DNA of 64,000 nt, taken from contig DASVVO010000078.1 in assembly GCA_036386515.1 (NCBI GenBank), positions 1 to 64,000 of the forward strand, given 5' to 3'. The number at the start of each line of letters is the position of its first letter. Within the stretch, counting starts at the first letter, position 1. Below, piece by piece: positions 1 through 8,517 of this stretch. A program made the position numbers and the translations under genes. This DNA comes from JAIVJZ01 sp036386515. GTDB taxonomy: Bacteria; Acidobacteriota; Blastocatellia; Pyrinomonadales; Pyrinomonadaceae. The notes under the pieces are model-generated. The model did not search any database. It worked only from the letters and a program-made list of their open reading frames with translations, and was not told the origin of the DNA.

Positions 1-170
1 CCGGCGCACCCGCCCGCCCGGTTGCGCGGGACGACTCCCCGCACAGTCTTCCCGCCGGTTCATCTCGTGAGAGCGGATGGACTGTTCCGCGCGAGCAGTT
101 GAAGGCCGCTCGCCCCCCTCCCGACGCTCCGCGAGAAACGTCTGGATTGAAGAAGGGACGCCCCGCCGCC

Positions 171-1133
171 GTGTCAATTTACGATGAAGATTTGCTCCCG
201 CTCGACCTCGAAAAAGTAAACACCTACCCGCTCGCCTCGCGCCCGAGCAAAGTCGCGGCGGGGGATTTCGCGCGCCCCGTCGCCGCCGACGCGACGCTCC
301 GTGAGTTCCTCGGCACGCTCCCCAACATTCTCGCCGTGCGTTCGCTGCGAGAGGTGGCCGCGCAGGTGCGCCGCGCGCGCGCGCTCGGCAAACCCGTCAT
401 CTGGGGCATCGGCGGCCACGTCATCAAGACCGGACTCGCGCCCGTTATCATCAACCTGCTGTCTCGCGGCTACGTCTCGGCCGTCGCCGCGAACGGCTCG
501 GTGCTCGTCCACGATGCCGAGATCGCGCTCGTCGGCTCGACCTCGGAAGACGTTGACGCCACGCTCGGCGAGGGCGCGTTCGGCGCGGCCGAGGAGACCG
601 GGAAACTTTTGAACGGCGCGGCGCGCGACGGCGCGCGCGACAACCTCGGACTCGGCGAGGCGATGGGACGCGAGCTATCGCAACTCAGTCCGCCGCACGC
701 CAACTTGTCGCTGCTCTGCGCCGCTTACCGCGCGCGCGTGCCCTTCACCGCGCACGTCGCCATCGGCGCGGACATCGCGCACTTCCACCCGACGGCCGAC
801 GGCGCGAGTCTCGGCCAAACTTCGCACACGGATTTCCGGCTGCTCTCGGAACTCGTCCGGCGCATGCACGGCGGCGGGGTCTATTTGAACATCGGCTCGG
901 CGGTCGTGCTGCCCGAAATATTTTTGAAGGCCGTCACGCTCGTGCGCAATCTCGGCCATCCGCTCGCCGATTTCACCACCGCCAACTTCGACTTCATCCA
1001 ATCCTACCGGCCGCTCACCAACGTCGTCCGCCGCCCCACCAGCGCGGGCGCGGGGCGCGGCTACTCCGTCACCGGCCATCACGAACTCCTGATCCCGCTC
1101 CTCGCCGCCGAAATTCTCTGCGGCGAGGTCTAA
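171..1133 (+). CDS. Deoxyhypusine synthase-like protein
   Basis: This 320-aa protein resembles the bacterial deoxyhypusine-synthase-like family. Recognisable blocks are VIWGIGGHVIKTGL near the N-terminus, the segment STSEDVDATLGEGAFG, and NIGSAVVLPEIFLKA in the C-terminal half. Family members keep the Rossmann-like NAD/spermidine fold, but many bacterial ones have no proven substrate, since bacteria lack eIF5A, so the reaction is open. The reading frame stays open from a TTG at 99. I prefer the GTG at 171, because AGAAGGGA lies 13 nt upstream and the extra residues look like low-complexity read-through. It stands alone, with an imperfect hairpin (1134-1170) just after the stop. Family placement is fairly sure; function is not. 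Confidence 0.75.
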   Translation: MSIYDEDLLPLDLEKVNTYPLASRPSKVAAGDFARPVAADATLREFLGTLPNILAVRSLREVAAQVRRARALGKPVIWGIGGHVIKTGLAPVIINLLSRGYVSAVAANGSVLVHDAEIALVGSTSEDVDATLGEGAFGAAEETGKLLNGAARDGARDNLGLGEAMGRELSQLSPPHANLSLLCAAYRARVPFTAHVAIGADIAHFHPTADGASLGQTSHTDFRLLSELVRRMHGGGVYLNIGSAVVLPEIFLKAVTLVRNLGHPLADFTTANFDFIQSYRPLTNVVRRPTSAGAGRGYSVTGHHELLIPLLAAEILCGEV

Positions 1134-1530
1134 AGCGGTTATCGCTCATCGGCGCGGAAAAGATACCGCTAACGGCAAGCCCGCTGCCCGCCCATTCACT
1201 ACCGGCCGAACAGCGGACTTGTTCCCGTCCTGACGGTTGGACTCACCGCGTACCCTCTTCTGTAGCCCGCTCCCACGCCCCGCCGGACGCTTCAACGGCC
1301 TGCTTCCGACGCCTTCCCCGCCTCGCAAAAATTGTGTCACCAATTGATTTGTACTGTGCTCCCGTCCGGCGTGCGTCGTGCCTGCGCGCGTAAGTGTCTC
1401 TAAAGAAACACACTCCATCCCGGACGCGGGGCGGGCGCGCACGGGAAAGTTGAAAGTTGAGAGACTATTCCCCGAACCTTTCGCTTGACACGAGAAACAC
1501 AAAGGTTTACTTTCACATCCCGTCTGGAAA
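1134..1530. other. Intergenic region without a convincing gene
   Basis: The region starts with an imperfect hairpin at 1134-1170 (AGCGGTTATC against GATACCGCT) that may end transcription of the preceding gene. The rest has no start codon with a ribosome site and no RNA fold I recognise. The last 100 bases become AT-rich as they approach the promoter of the TonB receptor. Confidence 0.5.
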
Positions 1531-1545
1531 TGAAAACGGTTTTCA
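1531..1545 (+). promoter_or_regulatory. Putative Fur-type operator upstream of the TonB receptor
   Basis: The sequence TGAAAACGGTTTTCA is a perfect 7-1-7 inverted repeat. It matches the Fur heptamer layout (TGATAAT-n-ATTATCA) with AAC/GTT in place of AAT/ATT. Flanking bases extend the symmetry (GAAA to the left, ATTTC to the right). It lies about 60 bp before the receptor ATG, where a Fur-family repressor would block transcription. Iron control of FecA-like receptors is usual; binding here is inferred. Confidence 0.55.
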
Positions 1546-1606
1546 ATTTCAGACACCTTCTAAGTTTTTCCATCTCAGTTAATGTTCTCATCAGAAGGAA
1601 GAAGTC

Positions 1607-4042
1607 ATGGAGATACGGTTCATGTTGGGTCGGGCAGCGCGCGCGCTGTTCGAAGTGGCGGCGTTTTTCGCGTTGTGCGGGTGCGGCTGGGGCGTGGCGG
1701 CGCAGACGGGAGGCGTCTCGTTGTCGGGGCGCGTGCTCGATCAATTCGGGGCGGCGGTCGAAGGCGCGACCGTGACGCTCAGGCAGGAGAACCGTAACGA
1801 CGAGAGCACGGCCGTCACGGACGGCGCGGGGGCATTCACCTTCGCGCAACTCGCCGCCGGCTCCTATCACCTGCGCGCCGTGAGCCGGGGCTTCGCGCTC
1901 GTCGATCAGGAGGTGTTAATCCGTGCGGGCGCGAGCAGCAACGTCGAACTCACTTTGCAGGCGGCTTCCCTGGCCGAGGCGGTCGTCGTCACGTCGAGCA
2001 GCATCGCGGGCATTCCAGAGGTGGTCGAGCGCATCCCCGGCTCGGTGGAGGTGGTCGAACGGGAGATGCTCGAACTCAGTCGCGTGTTCACTTCGAGCGA
2101 GGCTCTGCGCAAGGTGTCGGGCGTGAACGTGCGCGATGAAGAGGGCTTCGGCCTGCGTCCGAACATCGGCATCCGCGGTCTGAACCCGACGCGCTCCACC
2201 AAAGTGTTGCTTCTCGAAGACGGCATCCCGCTCACCTACGCACCCTACGGCGATAACGCCTCTTACTACCACCCGCCGATCGATCGCTTCGAGAGCATCG
2301 AGGTGCTCAAGGGGTCGGGGCAAATTCTCTACGGGCCGCAGACCATCGGCGGGGTCGTCAACTACATCACGCGCACGCCGCCTGAAAAAACATCCGGGTC
2401 GCTGACGCTCGTGGGCGGCAATCGCGACTACTTCAACGGCCACGCCAACTTCGGCGGCACGTTTCGCGGCACCGGGCTTCTCTTCGACCTCACGCGCAAA
2501 CAGGGCGAGGGCGCGCGCGACCAGCATCGCACCGGCCTGTCCGATTTCAATTTCAAGAGCGTCACCGCGCTCGGCGCGCGGCAGGCGCTCACCGGCAAGT
2601 TCAACTTTTACCGCGAGCGTTCGCAGGTCTCCTACTCCGGGCTGACCGAGGCCGAATACGCGGCCGACCCGCGCTCCAACCCTTTCTTCAACGACCACTT
2701 CTACGGCGACCGTTTCGGCGCATCGGCCACGCACGCCGTCGTCTTCAACGCCAACGCGACGCTCAACACCACGCTCTACGGTTCTTACTTCCGCCGCCAC
2801 TGGTGGCGCCAGTCGAGCAATTCCGCGCAGCGTCCGAACCGCCTGAACGTCGATCCCGATTGCCGCAGCTTCGCCGACCTGAACACGACCTGCGGCAACG
2901 AGGGTCGTCTGCGCGCCTACTACTTCTTCGGCGTCGAGCCGCATTTGAACGTCAGGCACAGACTCTTTGGCGTGCGCAGCGAGACCGACTTCGGCGTCCG
3001 CGCGCACTACGAGACGCAGGAGCGTTTGCAGAAGAACGGCGACTTGCCCAACTCGCGCGACGGCGTGCTTGCCGAAGATAACGAGCGGCGCAACCAGGCC
3101 TACTCCGGCTTCGTCCAGAACCGTTTCCTCTTCGAGAAATTCACCGTGACGCCGGGCGTCCGCATCGAGCACATCGAGTTTCAGCGCACCAACCGGCTCG
3201 CCAACGCGGGGCGCGGCGTCTCCGGCCGCACCGCACTCACACAGGTGATTCCCGGCATCGGGGTCTCCTATCAGCCGGCGGCGCAGTTGACGGTTTTCGC
3301 GGGCGTGCATCGCGGCTTCGCGCCGCCGCGCACCGAGGACATCATCAACAACGCGACGGGCGGAAGCATCGAACTCGACCCCGAACTCAGTTGGAACTAT
3401 GAATTGGGATTTCGCGCCGCACCGCGTCGCGGCCTGAGGTTCGAGGCCACTCTGTTTCGCATGGACTACGAGAATCAGATCGTCCCGGCGAGTTTGGCGG
3501 GCGGCGTCGGCTCCGCGCTCACGAACGGCGGCTCGACCGTGCATCAGGGCGCGGAGTTCACCGGGCGCGTAGACTCCGGCACGCTGTTCAACAGCCGCCA
3601 CAATTTTTACCTGCGCGTGGCCTACACTTTCCTCCCCACCGCGAAGTTCACGGGCGCGCGTTTCAGCAACATCGCGGGCTTCACCAACGTGAGCGTGACG
3701 GGCAATCGGCTGCCTTACGCGCCGGAGAATTTACTGAACGCCAACTTCGGCTATTCGCACTCGGTCGGCGTTGACGCGCTGCTTGAAGGCGTGTACGTCG
3801 GTCGGCAGTTCGGTGATGATCTGAACTTACTCGCGTCGCCCCGCAACGACGGCCAACTCGGCTCCCTGCCCGGCTACGCCGTCTGGAACGCGACGGTCAA
3901 CTACCACGTGGAGCAGTTAAGCTCTACCTTTTTCGTCACGGCCAAGAACCTCCTCGACCGCACTTATATCGTTGACCGCTCGCGGGGCATCTTGCCGAGC
4001 AGCCCGCGCCTGGTGCAGGCCGGATTGAAGTTTCGCTTTTAA
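1607..4042 (+). CDS. TonB-dependent outer-membrane receptor, FecA-like
   Basis: This 811-aa outer-membrane receptor probably imports a ferric chelate using TonB energy. Residues 1-32 form a signal peptide ending near VAAQ. Residues about 35-115 are a carboxypeptidase-regulatory-like beta-sandwich (VSLSGRVLDQFGAAVEGATV), common in this phylum. The plug follows, with ALRKVSGVNVRDEEGFG and NIGIRGLNPTRSTKVL, then a 22-strand-type barrel ending in the usual aromatic C-terminus (LKFRF). Similarity to ferric-dicitrate receptors is seen around YGDNASYYHPPIDRFESIEV. GAAGGAAG lies 6 nt before ATG 1607; the ATG at 1622 is an alternative. The Fur-type box upstream supports an iron role. The ligand cannot be told from sequence. 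Confidence 0.9.
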   Translation: MEIRFMLGRAARALFEVAAFFALCGCGWGVAAQTGGVSLSGRVLDQFGAAVEGATVTLRQENRNDESTAVTDGAGAFTFAQLAAGSYHLRAVSRGFALVDQEVLIRAGASSNVELTLQAASLAEAVVVTSSSIAGIPEVVERIPGSVEVVEREMLELSRVFTSSEALRKVSGVNVRDEEGFGLRPNIGIRGLNPTRSTKVLLLEDGIPLTYAPYGDNASYYHPPIDRFESIEVLKGSGQILYGPQTIGGVVNYITRTPPEKTSGSLTLVGGNRDYFNGHANFGGTFRGTGLLFDLTRKQGEGARDQHRTGLSDFNFKSVTALGARQALTGKFNFYRERSQVSYSGLTEAEYAADPRSNPFFNDHFYGDRFGASATHAVVFNANATLNTTLYGSYFRRHWWRQSSNSAQRPNRLNVDPDCRSFADLNTTCGNEGRLRAYYFFGVEPHLNVRHRLFGVRSETDFGVRAHYETQERLQKNGDLPNSRDGVLAEDNERRNQAYSGFVQNRFLFEKFTVTPGVRIEHIEFQRTNRLANAGRGVSGRTALTQVIPGIGVSYQPAAQLTVFAGVHRGFAPPRTEDIINNATGGSIELDPELSWNYELGFRAAPRRGLRFEATLFRMDYENQIVPASLAGGVGSALTNGGSTVHQGAEFTGRVDSGTLFNSRHNFYLRVAYTFLPTAKFTGARFSNIAGFTNVSVTGNRLPYAPENLLNANFGYSHSVGVDALLEGVYVGRQFGDDLNLLASPRNDGQLGSLPGYAVWNATVNYHVEQLSSTFFVTAKNLLDRTYIVDRSRGILPSSPRLVQAGLKFRF

Positions 4043-4198
4043 CTGCCGGACTCGGGTTAAGCCTCACGTCACGGTCACAGCGCGACGCGGCCGGTGCGTC
4101 GAAAACAAGGTCAGCCCGGCGGGTCAAAGCGAAACTGCCGGCGGGTGAGACGAAGCATTTACAAACGGCAGTTTGACGTTTGCCGCACTCGAAACAGA

Positions 4199-4253
4199 CA
4201 CGCGCGAAGGCGGCCGCCGAATCATCAAAATTCGGCGGCCGCCTTCGCGCGTG
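4199..4253. terminator. Perfect 24-bp stem hairpin between convergent genes
   Basis: Two 24-base arms (4199-4222 and 4230-4253) are exact reverse complements around a 7-base loop (CATCAAA). The stem lies between the end of the TonB receptor and the end of the AraC-type gene on the other strand, so it could stop transcription from both sides. No U-tract follows on the plus strand, so it is not a textbook intrinsic terminator. Confidence 0.6.
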
Positions 4254-4302
4254 AAGTTATGACGAGCGCGGGATGAGAGCAGACGGGGCGGATGCGCTCA
4301 CT

Positions 4303-4695
4303 TTATGCGCCGCTCGTGCTCCGCTCGACCTCCTCTTTTTTAGACGCAGCGCGGCCGAGGTAATGCTCTCGGTGTTGCTGCGGGGTGAGGCCATAAGTGA
4401 TGCGAAAATCGCGCGCGAAGTGGCTCTCGTCGTTGAGTCCGACGAGCGACCTGATCTCTTTGACGCTGAGGAAAGTGGTTTCCAATAATTCCCGCGCGCG
4501 TTCGAGCCGCAGGGCTTTGAGATACTTGGCGGGGCTGCTGCCCGTCTCGGCTTTGAACAGGTGGCAGAAATGAAAAGAAGTGAGATTGGCGGCGCGCGCC
4601 ATGTCGTTGAGCGTGAACCTGGCGCGCAGGTCGCGCCGCATCAGGATGACTACTTTTTGCACTCGCACGTCCAAGATGAGCGTCCTTTCAGGCAA
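4303..4695 (-). CDS. Short AraC-family transcriptional regulator
   Basis: The 130-aa product is almost entirely an AraC/XylS double helix-turn-helix. The first HTH includes FTLNDMARAANLTSFHFCHLF and the second LSVKEIRSLVGLNDESHFARDF, followed by the family tail YGLTPQQHREHY. No ligand-binding domain is present, so it is a DNA-binding-only member like MarA/SoxS in size. The frame opens at a TTG (4695); an ATG at 4641 would cut into the first helix, so the longer form is kept. It converges on the TonB receptor with a strong hairpin between. Its targets are unknown. Confidence 0.8.
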   Translation of the reverse strand: MPERTLILDVRVQKVVILMRRDLRARFTLNDMARAANLTSFHFCHLFKAETGSSPAKYLKALRLERARELLETTFLSVKEIRSLVGLNDESHFARDFRITYGLTPQQHREHYLGRAASKKEEVERSTSGA

Positions 4696-5007
4696 AATGC
4701 GAGAAAAGTTTTTGCCGTGTCCAAGCTAGAGCTTGCCGTGAGCAAGCCGTTTTCCGTCTCGGGAGTTGCATCGAGCATGGGGCACGCCGCTTGAGTAATG
4801 CTTGAGCCAACCGCGCGGCGTCGGGAGGAGAGTACAAAATTACTGTAGGCGGCTAAGATTGTAAACCCTCGAACTTTCATCCGGGAGTTTCAGCGGCGAA
4901 CGGGGCGACGGAAGGGCGGCGGCGCGTGTGTTATAATTCCCGCGTTAGTACACAACACAACCGGAAGCGCACGCGTCTTCCTTTTAGATCAGGGGGCACT
5001 ACTTTAT
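4696..5007 (+). promoter_or_regulatory. Divergent intergenic region with a TATAAT box for the DksA-like gene
   Basis: This 312-bp gap separates the AraC-type gene from the DksA/TraR-like gene. A perfect TATAAT lies at 4932-4937, about 70 bp before the ATG. I see no good -35 box 16-18 bp upstream; the sequence there is GC-rich. GGGGG about 11 nt before ATG 5008 may act as the ribosome site. No gene is supported in the gap. Confidence 0.4.
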
Positions 5008-5385
5008 ATGGACGCAGACCGTTTGGAATATTTTCGCGGCATACTCGCCAAGCAACTACGCCAACACAGCGAACTCGTGAGAGATAACCAGCAGGCCGCG
5101 CTCGACATGATCGCCGACGACGGCGTGAAAGACAGCGTCGACATGTCGCTGCAAGATGTCAATCAGGAACTCCAATTGCGCCTCGGCGAGCGCGAATCGC
5201 AGGCCGTGGCCGACATCGATCAAGCCCTTCTCCGGATCGAAGAAGGCTCCTACGGCATCTGCCAGGCTTGTAACAAACCCATCGACGAACGCCGTCTCGA
5301 AGCCGTCCCCACCGCGCGCTACGACGCCCCTTGCCAATCCCGCCTCGAAGAACAGCAGGGACTCGACGACATCCCAACGTTGTAA
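5008..5385 (+). CDS. DksA/TraR-family zinc-finger protein with one altered cysteine
   Basis: The 125-aa protein has the DksA layout: an N-terminal helical hairpin (about 1-85, with an acidic tip DDGVKDSVDMSL) and a C-terminal zinc finger starting at CQAC. DksA-type proteins insert into the RNA-polymerase secondary channel and adjust transcription, often with ppGpp. The expected third cysteine is missing: the segment reads ARYDAPCQ where the family usually has ARYCxxCQ, so the metal site would be C-C-D-C. The codon is GAC, so this is not a reading error on my part. A long purine-rich hairpin follows. It faces xerC on the other strand. Confidence 0.85.
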   Translation: MDADRLEYFRGILAKQLRQHSELVRDNQQAALDMIADDGVKDSVDMSLQDVNQELQLRLGERESQAVADIDQALLRIEEGSYGICQACNKPIDERRLEAVPTARYDAPCQSRLEEQQGLDDIPTL

Positions 5386-5398
5386 AACTTAAGGGTCA

Positions 5399-5475
5399 GG
5401 GGTAAAGGGAAAGGGGAAAGGTAAAGAGCAACTGACGAGTTGCTTTTATCCCTTCCCCTTTTCCCTTTACCCTTT
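5399..5475. repeat. Purine/pyrimidine tandem-repeat hairpin between convergent genes
   Basis: The left arm is built of repeated GGGTAAAGG/GGGAAAGG-like units and the right arm is its reverse complement (CCTTCCCCTTTTCCCTTTACCC), with GCAAC/GTTGC at the top and a 6-base loop. It separates the convergent ends of the DksA-like gene and xerC, so it could terminate both transcripts. A longer relative with the same units lies at 19741-19935. Confidence 0.65.
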
Positions 5476-5484
5476 CACCCCGCC

Positions 5485-6408
5485 TTATGCCTTCGGGTGC
5501 GACTTGTCGTAGACCTCGATCAATTTTTCCATTGAGACGTGCGTGTAGATTTGGGTGGTGGAGAGGCGCGCGTGGCCGAGCAGTTCCTGGATGTGGCGGA
5601 GGTCTGCGCCGCTGTCGAGGAGGTGCGTGGCGAAGGAATGGCGCAAGCTATGCGGGCTGATGTTGTGGACGCCCGCGCAGATCAGGATGTACTTGTCCAC
5701 CATGCGGCCGACGGAGCGCGTCGTGATGCGCGTGCCCTGATAGTTGAGGAAGACGGCCTCGTCGTCGCGTTCGGCGGCGGGCGCGTGGTTGAGGAACGCG
5801 CCGCGCACGGTGAGGTATTGCATCAGCGCGTGCAGAGCCGGGTCGCCGAAGGGCACGATGCGTTGCTTGCGCCGCTTGCCCGTCACTTTCGCCATCTTGT
5901 TTTTGAAATCGATGTCGCGCAGATTCAGCTTGACGAGTTCGGAGACGCGCACGCCCGTGCCGTAGAGAAATTCGAGAATGGCGCGGTCGCGTTTTCCCAG
6001 ATCGGTTTCGAGGTCGGGCGTCTCGATGAAGCGGACGGCCTCCTCGATGGAGAGGTGGTTCGGGAGTTTCTTTTCCAGCCGCGGCGTGGAGACGAGTTTC
6101 GCCGGGTTCATCTCGACGACGCCCTCGCGCAAAAGAAACTGGAAGAAGGTGCGCAGGGCGGCGAGTTTGCGCGCGATGGAGCTTTTCTTTTTGTTGGCCG
6201 CATGCAGCGTCGAGAGCCATTCGCGGATCGTGATGTGGTCGATCTGCTTGAGGTCGAACTCGCGGCGCGCCCCCGTCGCGGCGTCGGCGGGCGCGAGGTG
6301 GTCGTAAAACTGGCCGAGGTCGATCCGGTAATTGCGCAGCGTGTGTTCGCTCACGTTGCGCTCGTAGCGCAGGTGCTCGAAAAACTGCTCGAAGAGTTGT
6401 TCGATCAT
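5485..6408 (-). CDS. xerC: Tyrosine recombinase XerC/XerD
   Basis: This 307-aa site-specific recombinase should resolve chromosome dimers at dif with a partner Xer protein and FtsK. The SAM-like N-terminal domain covers about 1-95. The catalytic domain shows all active residues: R154 (GTGVRVSEL), K178 (VTGKRRKQR), H253 and R256 (HSLRHSF), H279 (LLGHARLSTTQ) and nucleophile Y288 (IYTH). Length matches the family. It ends a minus-strand gene run, 18 bp after the VWA-TonB gene. trmFO lies one gene upstream, as in the trmFO-xerC order of Firmicutes, which favours the name XerC over XerD; the call between them is not certain. Confidence 0.92.
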   Translation of the reverse strand: MIEQLFEQFFEHLRYERNVSEHTLRNYRIDLGQFYDHLAPADAATGARREFDLKQIDHITIREWLSTLHAANKKKSSIARKLAALRTFFQFLLREGVVEMNPAKLVSTPRLEKKLPNHLSIEEAVRFIETPDLETDLGKRDRAILEFLYGTGVRVSELVKLNLRDIDFKNKMAKVTGKRRKQRIVPFGDPALHALMQYLTVRGAFLNHAPAAERDDEAVFLNYQGTRITTRSVGRMVDKYILICAGVHNISPHSLRHSFATHLLDSGADLRHIQELLGHARLSTTQIYTHVSMEKLIEVYDKSHPKA

Positions 6409-6426
6409 GTCGGTCGCTTTTAGTGT

Positions 6427-8517
6427 CTACAGGCTGAACGTGTAGGTGATGAAACCGGAGACCGCGACGGGCTGGCCGGAGACGACCGTGGGCGTAAATT
6501 TCGCCTGCCGCGCGGCCATTACCGCCGACCCGCGCAACAGCACATGCCCGCTCTCCGCCCGCGCGGAAACCACTCTACCACTCTCGTCAATCGTCACCAG
6601 CACTTTTACCGAACCGCCGATGCCCATGCGCCGCGCCGTCTCGGGGTAGAGCGGTTTCGGGAGACTCAAGGCTTTCGAATTAAGTTGGCCGACGTTGAGC
6701 GGAGCTTGCGGCGCGGGCTGCGACGTTGAAAGCTGCGGCGTGGGCTGCGGAGACGGCGACGCGGGCGTCGGCGAAGTTGTTTCCGCTGACCGGGCGGGAG
6801 CGGTGGCCGGTGTCGGCGCGGGCGTCGGTTGCGGTTCGCTCGCGGCGATAGCGGCGGGAGACGGCGCGGCGTCTGGCTCCGCTTCCGGCGGCTCCGGCTT
6901 CGAACCAAGCGGCGACACGTTAGGTTGCGGCGAAGCGTTCGACCCTGCTTTCGGCTCTGCTTTGACCTCTAACATTTTGACCGCCGGGCGGACGACGCGC
7001 ACGTCCGTCTCGGCGCGCGCCGGGGGGTCGCCGCTCGTCTCGGCGTTCATGTTCTTGCTTCCGTGGGCTGGCCCGCCGAGCCTGATGGTCGAACGCGCGG
7101 CGGCGGCGTTGCTCGCCAACTCGCGCGGCACGGTGAGCGGCGGGTTGAGATCGGGCGACGGTTCGCTGCGTTGAGAAGCCGCATCCGATGCGCCCGCGCT
7201 CCCGAAGCGTTCGGGCGAGAACGACGACAATTGCTGTGCGGTGCGACGCGGGTAATAGCCGCGCCGGGCGCGCACGCGCAGGTCGGGGCGCGTCTTGACC
7301 CGCAGGTTGATGACGCGGAAGCGATTGTCGCGTCCGTCGTCGGTCGGGTAGTAGCTGAGGACGTACTGCTGCGCGAGGTCGGCTGAAATTTGCGCGAAGG
7401 CCGTGTCGAGGTCGCCGGTCGTCTTCGGGACGTAGACCGCGCCGCCCGTCCGTTCGGAAAAAGTTTCGAGCCGGCGGACGGCCATCAGATCGGTCAGGTT
7501 CGCGCTCTCGAAGACGCCCGTCTGGACGGCGTAAATCTGGCAGTCGGCGGCGAGCACGCGGCGCAGCGTTTCGTCGAAGCCGAGATCGCTGACCGTGTCC
7601 GTGCCGTCCGAGACGATGACGAGCACTTTGCGCCCCGGCGTCAGGCGCAGGTATTCGGCGGCGTGCGCTATGGCATCGAGCAGTTTGGTCGCGCCGTCGG
7701 GTTCGGGAAACCGCTCGATAGTGCGGACGAGTTTCGCGACATCGTTCGTCAACGGTTGCTCCAGCGTGAACAGCGTCTCGACCGAATAGATCGCCGCCTC
7801 GTCAATCGGGCGCAGCACCTTTTTAAAGAAACGGATCGCGGCCTGTTTCTCAAATTCGCGGGATGCGCGAATGCTCTTGCTGTTGTCGAACAGCATCACC
7901 ATGCGGACGGGCGTCTCCGAGTGGCTGAGGCCGCCGATGGGTTTCGGCTGCCCGTCAACGCGCAATTCGAAATCATCCACGGTCAGGTCGGTGATGGCCT
8001 TGCCGCGCGTGTCCGTCACGGTCGCCGAGACGGGCACGAGATTCGATGTCACGCGCACGATCTCGCCGTCGTCAACTTCAATCGCGGCGTCGTCCGCGGG
8101 CGTCGCGGGGGCGGTCGCCTCGTTCGGCTGCGGGCGCGGCGCGGAGACTTGCGGGGCGGGCGTCGGGGTGACGGTCGCGCCCGGCTCATCGGGCGTCGTG
8201 GGTTGGCCGGGGATGTTATCGGTCGAGCGGATCGGCGTGGCGCGACGCGGGCGTTGCGTGTTGGGCGCGGGCGAAGCGGAAGGCTCCGGCCTGCGACGAC
8301 CCGACTGCGCGAGCGTGTGCGAGGCCAGCGAGAAGAGAAAAGCTCCGACGATTAAGAGACAGGCCGCGCGGCGCGTGCGGGCGCGCAGTAGTTCGCGCCG
8401 CGCGTGCGCCGGGCTGGATGCCCGCCACGGTCGCGTCAGATACCTGCGGCGCGCGGCGGATGAGGAAGAACCGTCGCGGAATCGTCCGGGTGAAGATTGT
8501 GCAGCCAGTTGTTCCAC
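6427..8517 (-). CDS. VWFA-domain protein with C-terminal TonB domain
   Basis: The 696-aa protein has an N-terminal membrane segment (about 51-71, LLIVGAFLFSLASHTLA), a Pro/Thr-rich linker, a von Willebrand A domain (about 150-420) and a second Pro-rich spacer. It ends in a TonB C-terminal domain (about 610-696, KPLYPETARRMGIGGSVKV). The metal site reads DNSKS, matching DxSxS. The VWA part is of the type frequent in acidobacteria. It may bind a partner in the periplasm while the TonB end contacts outer-membrane proteins; this is inferred. The first 82 nt overlap the end of trmFO in another frame. No later ATG, GTG or TTG exists in frame before the membrane segment, so the overlap is probably real. 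Confidence 0.8.
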   Translation of the reverse strand: MEQLAAQSSPGRFRDGSSSSAARRRYLTRPWRASSPAHARRELLRARTRRAACLLIVGAFLFSLASHTLAQSGRRRPEPSASPAPNTQRPRRATPIRSTDNIPGQPTTPDEPGATVTPTPAPQVSAPRPQPNEATAPATPADDAAIEVDDGEIVRVTSNLVPVSATVTDTRGKAITDLTVDDFELRVDGQPKPIGGLSHSETPVRMVMLFDNSKSIRASREFEKQAAIRFFKKVLRPIDEAAIYSVETLFTLEQPLTNDVAKLVRTIERFPEPDGATKLLDAIAHAAEYLRLTPGRKVLVIVSDGTDTVSDLGFDETLRRVLAADCQIYAVQTGVFESANLTDLMAVRRLETFSERTGGAVYVPKTTGDLDTAFAQISADLAQQYVLSYYPTDDGRDNRFRVINLRVKTRPDLRVRARRGYYPRRTAQQLSSFSPERFGSAGASDAASQRSEPSPDLNPPLTVPRELASNAAAARSTIRLGGPAHGSKNMNAETSGDPPARAETDVRVVRPAVKMLEVKAEPKAGSNASPQPNVSPLGSKPEPPEAEPDAAPSPAAIAASEPQPTPAPTPATAPARSAETTSPTPASPSPQPTPQLSTSQPAPQAPLNVGQLNSKALSLPKPLYPETARRMGIGGSVKVLVTIDESGRVVSARAESGHVLLRGSAVMAARQAKFTPTVVSGQPVAVSGFITYTFSL

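Noticed and set aside
1916..3601. Long minus-strand open frame opposite the TonB receptor
   Set aside because: It is Arg/Ala/Val-rich with no domain, and mirrors the codon bias of the strong gene on the plus strand.
4650..4880. Minus-strand frame upstream of the AraC-type gene, considered as its missing front part
   Set aside because: It is in another frame, has no sensor-domain character, and a frameshift would still not give a normal AraC length.
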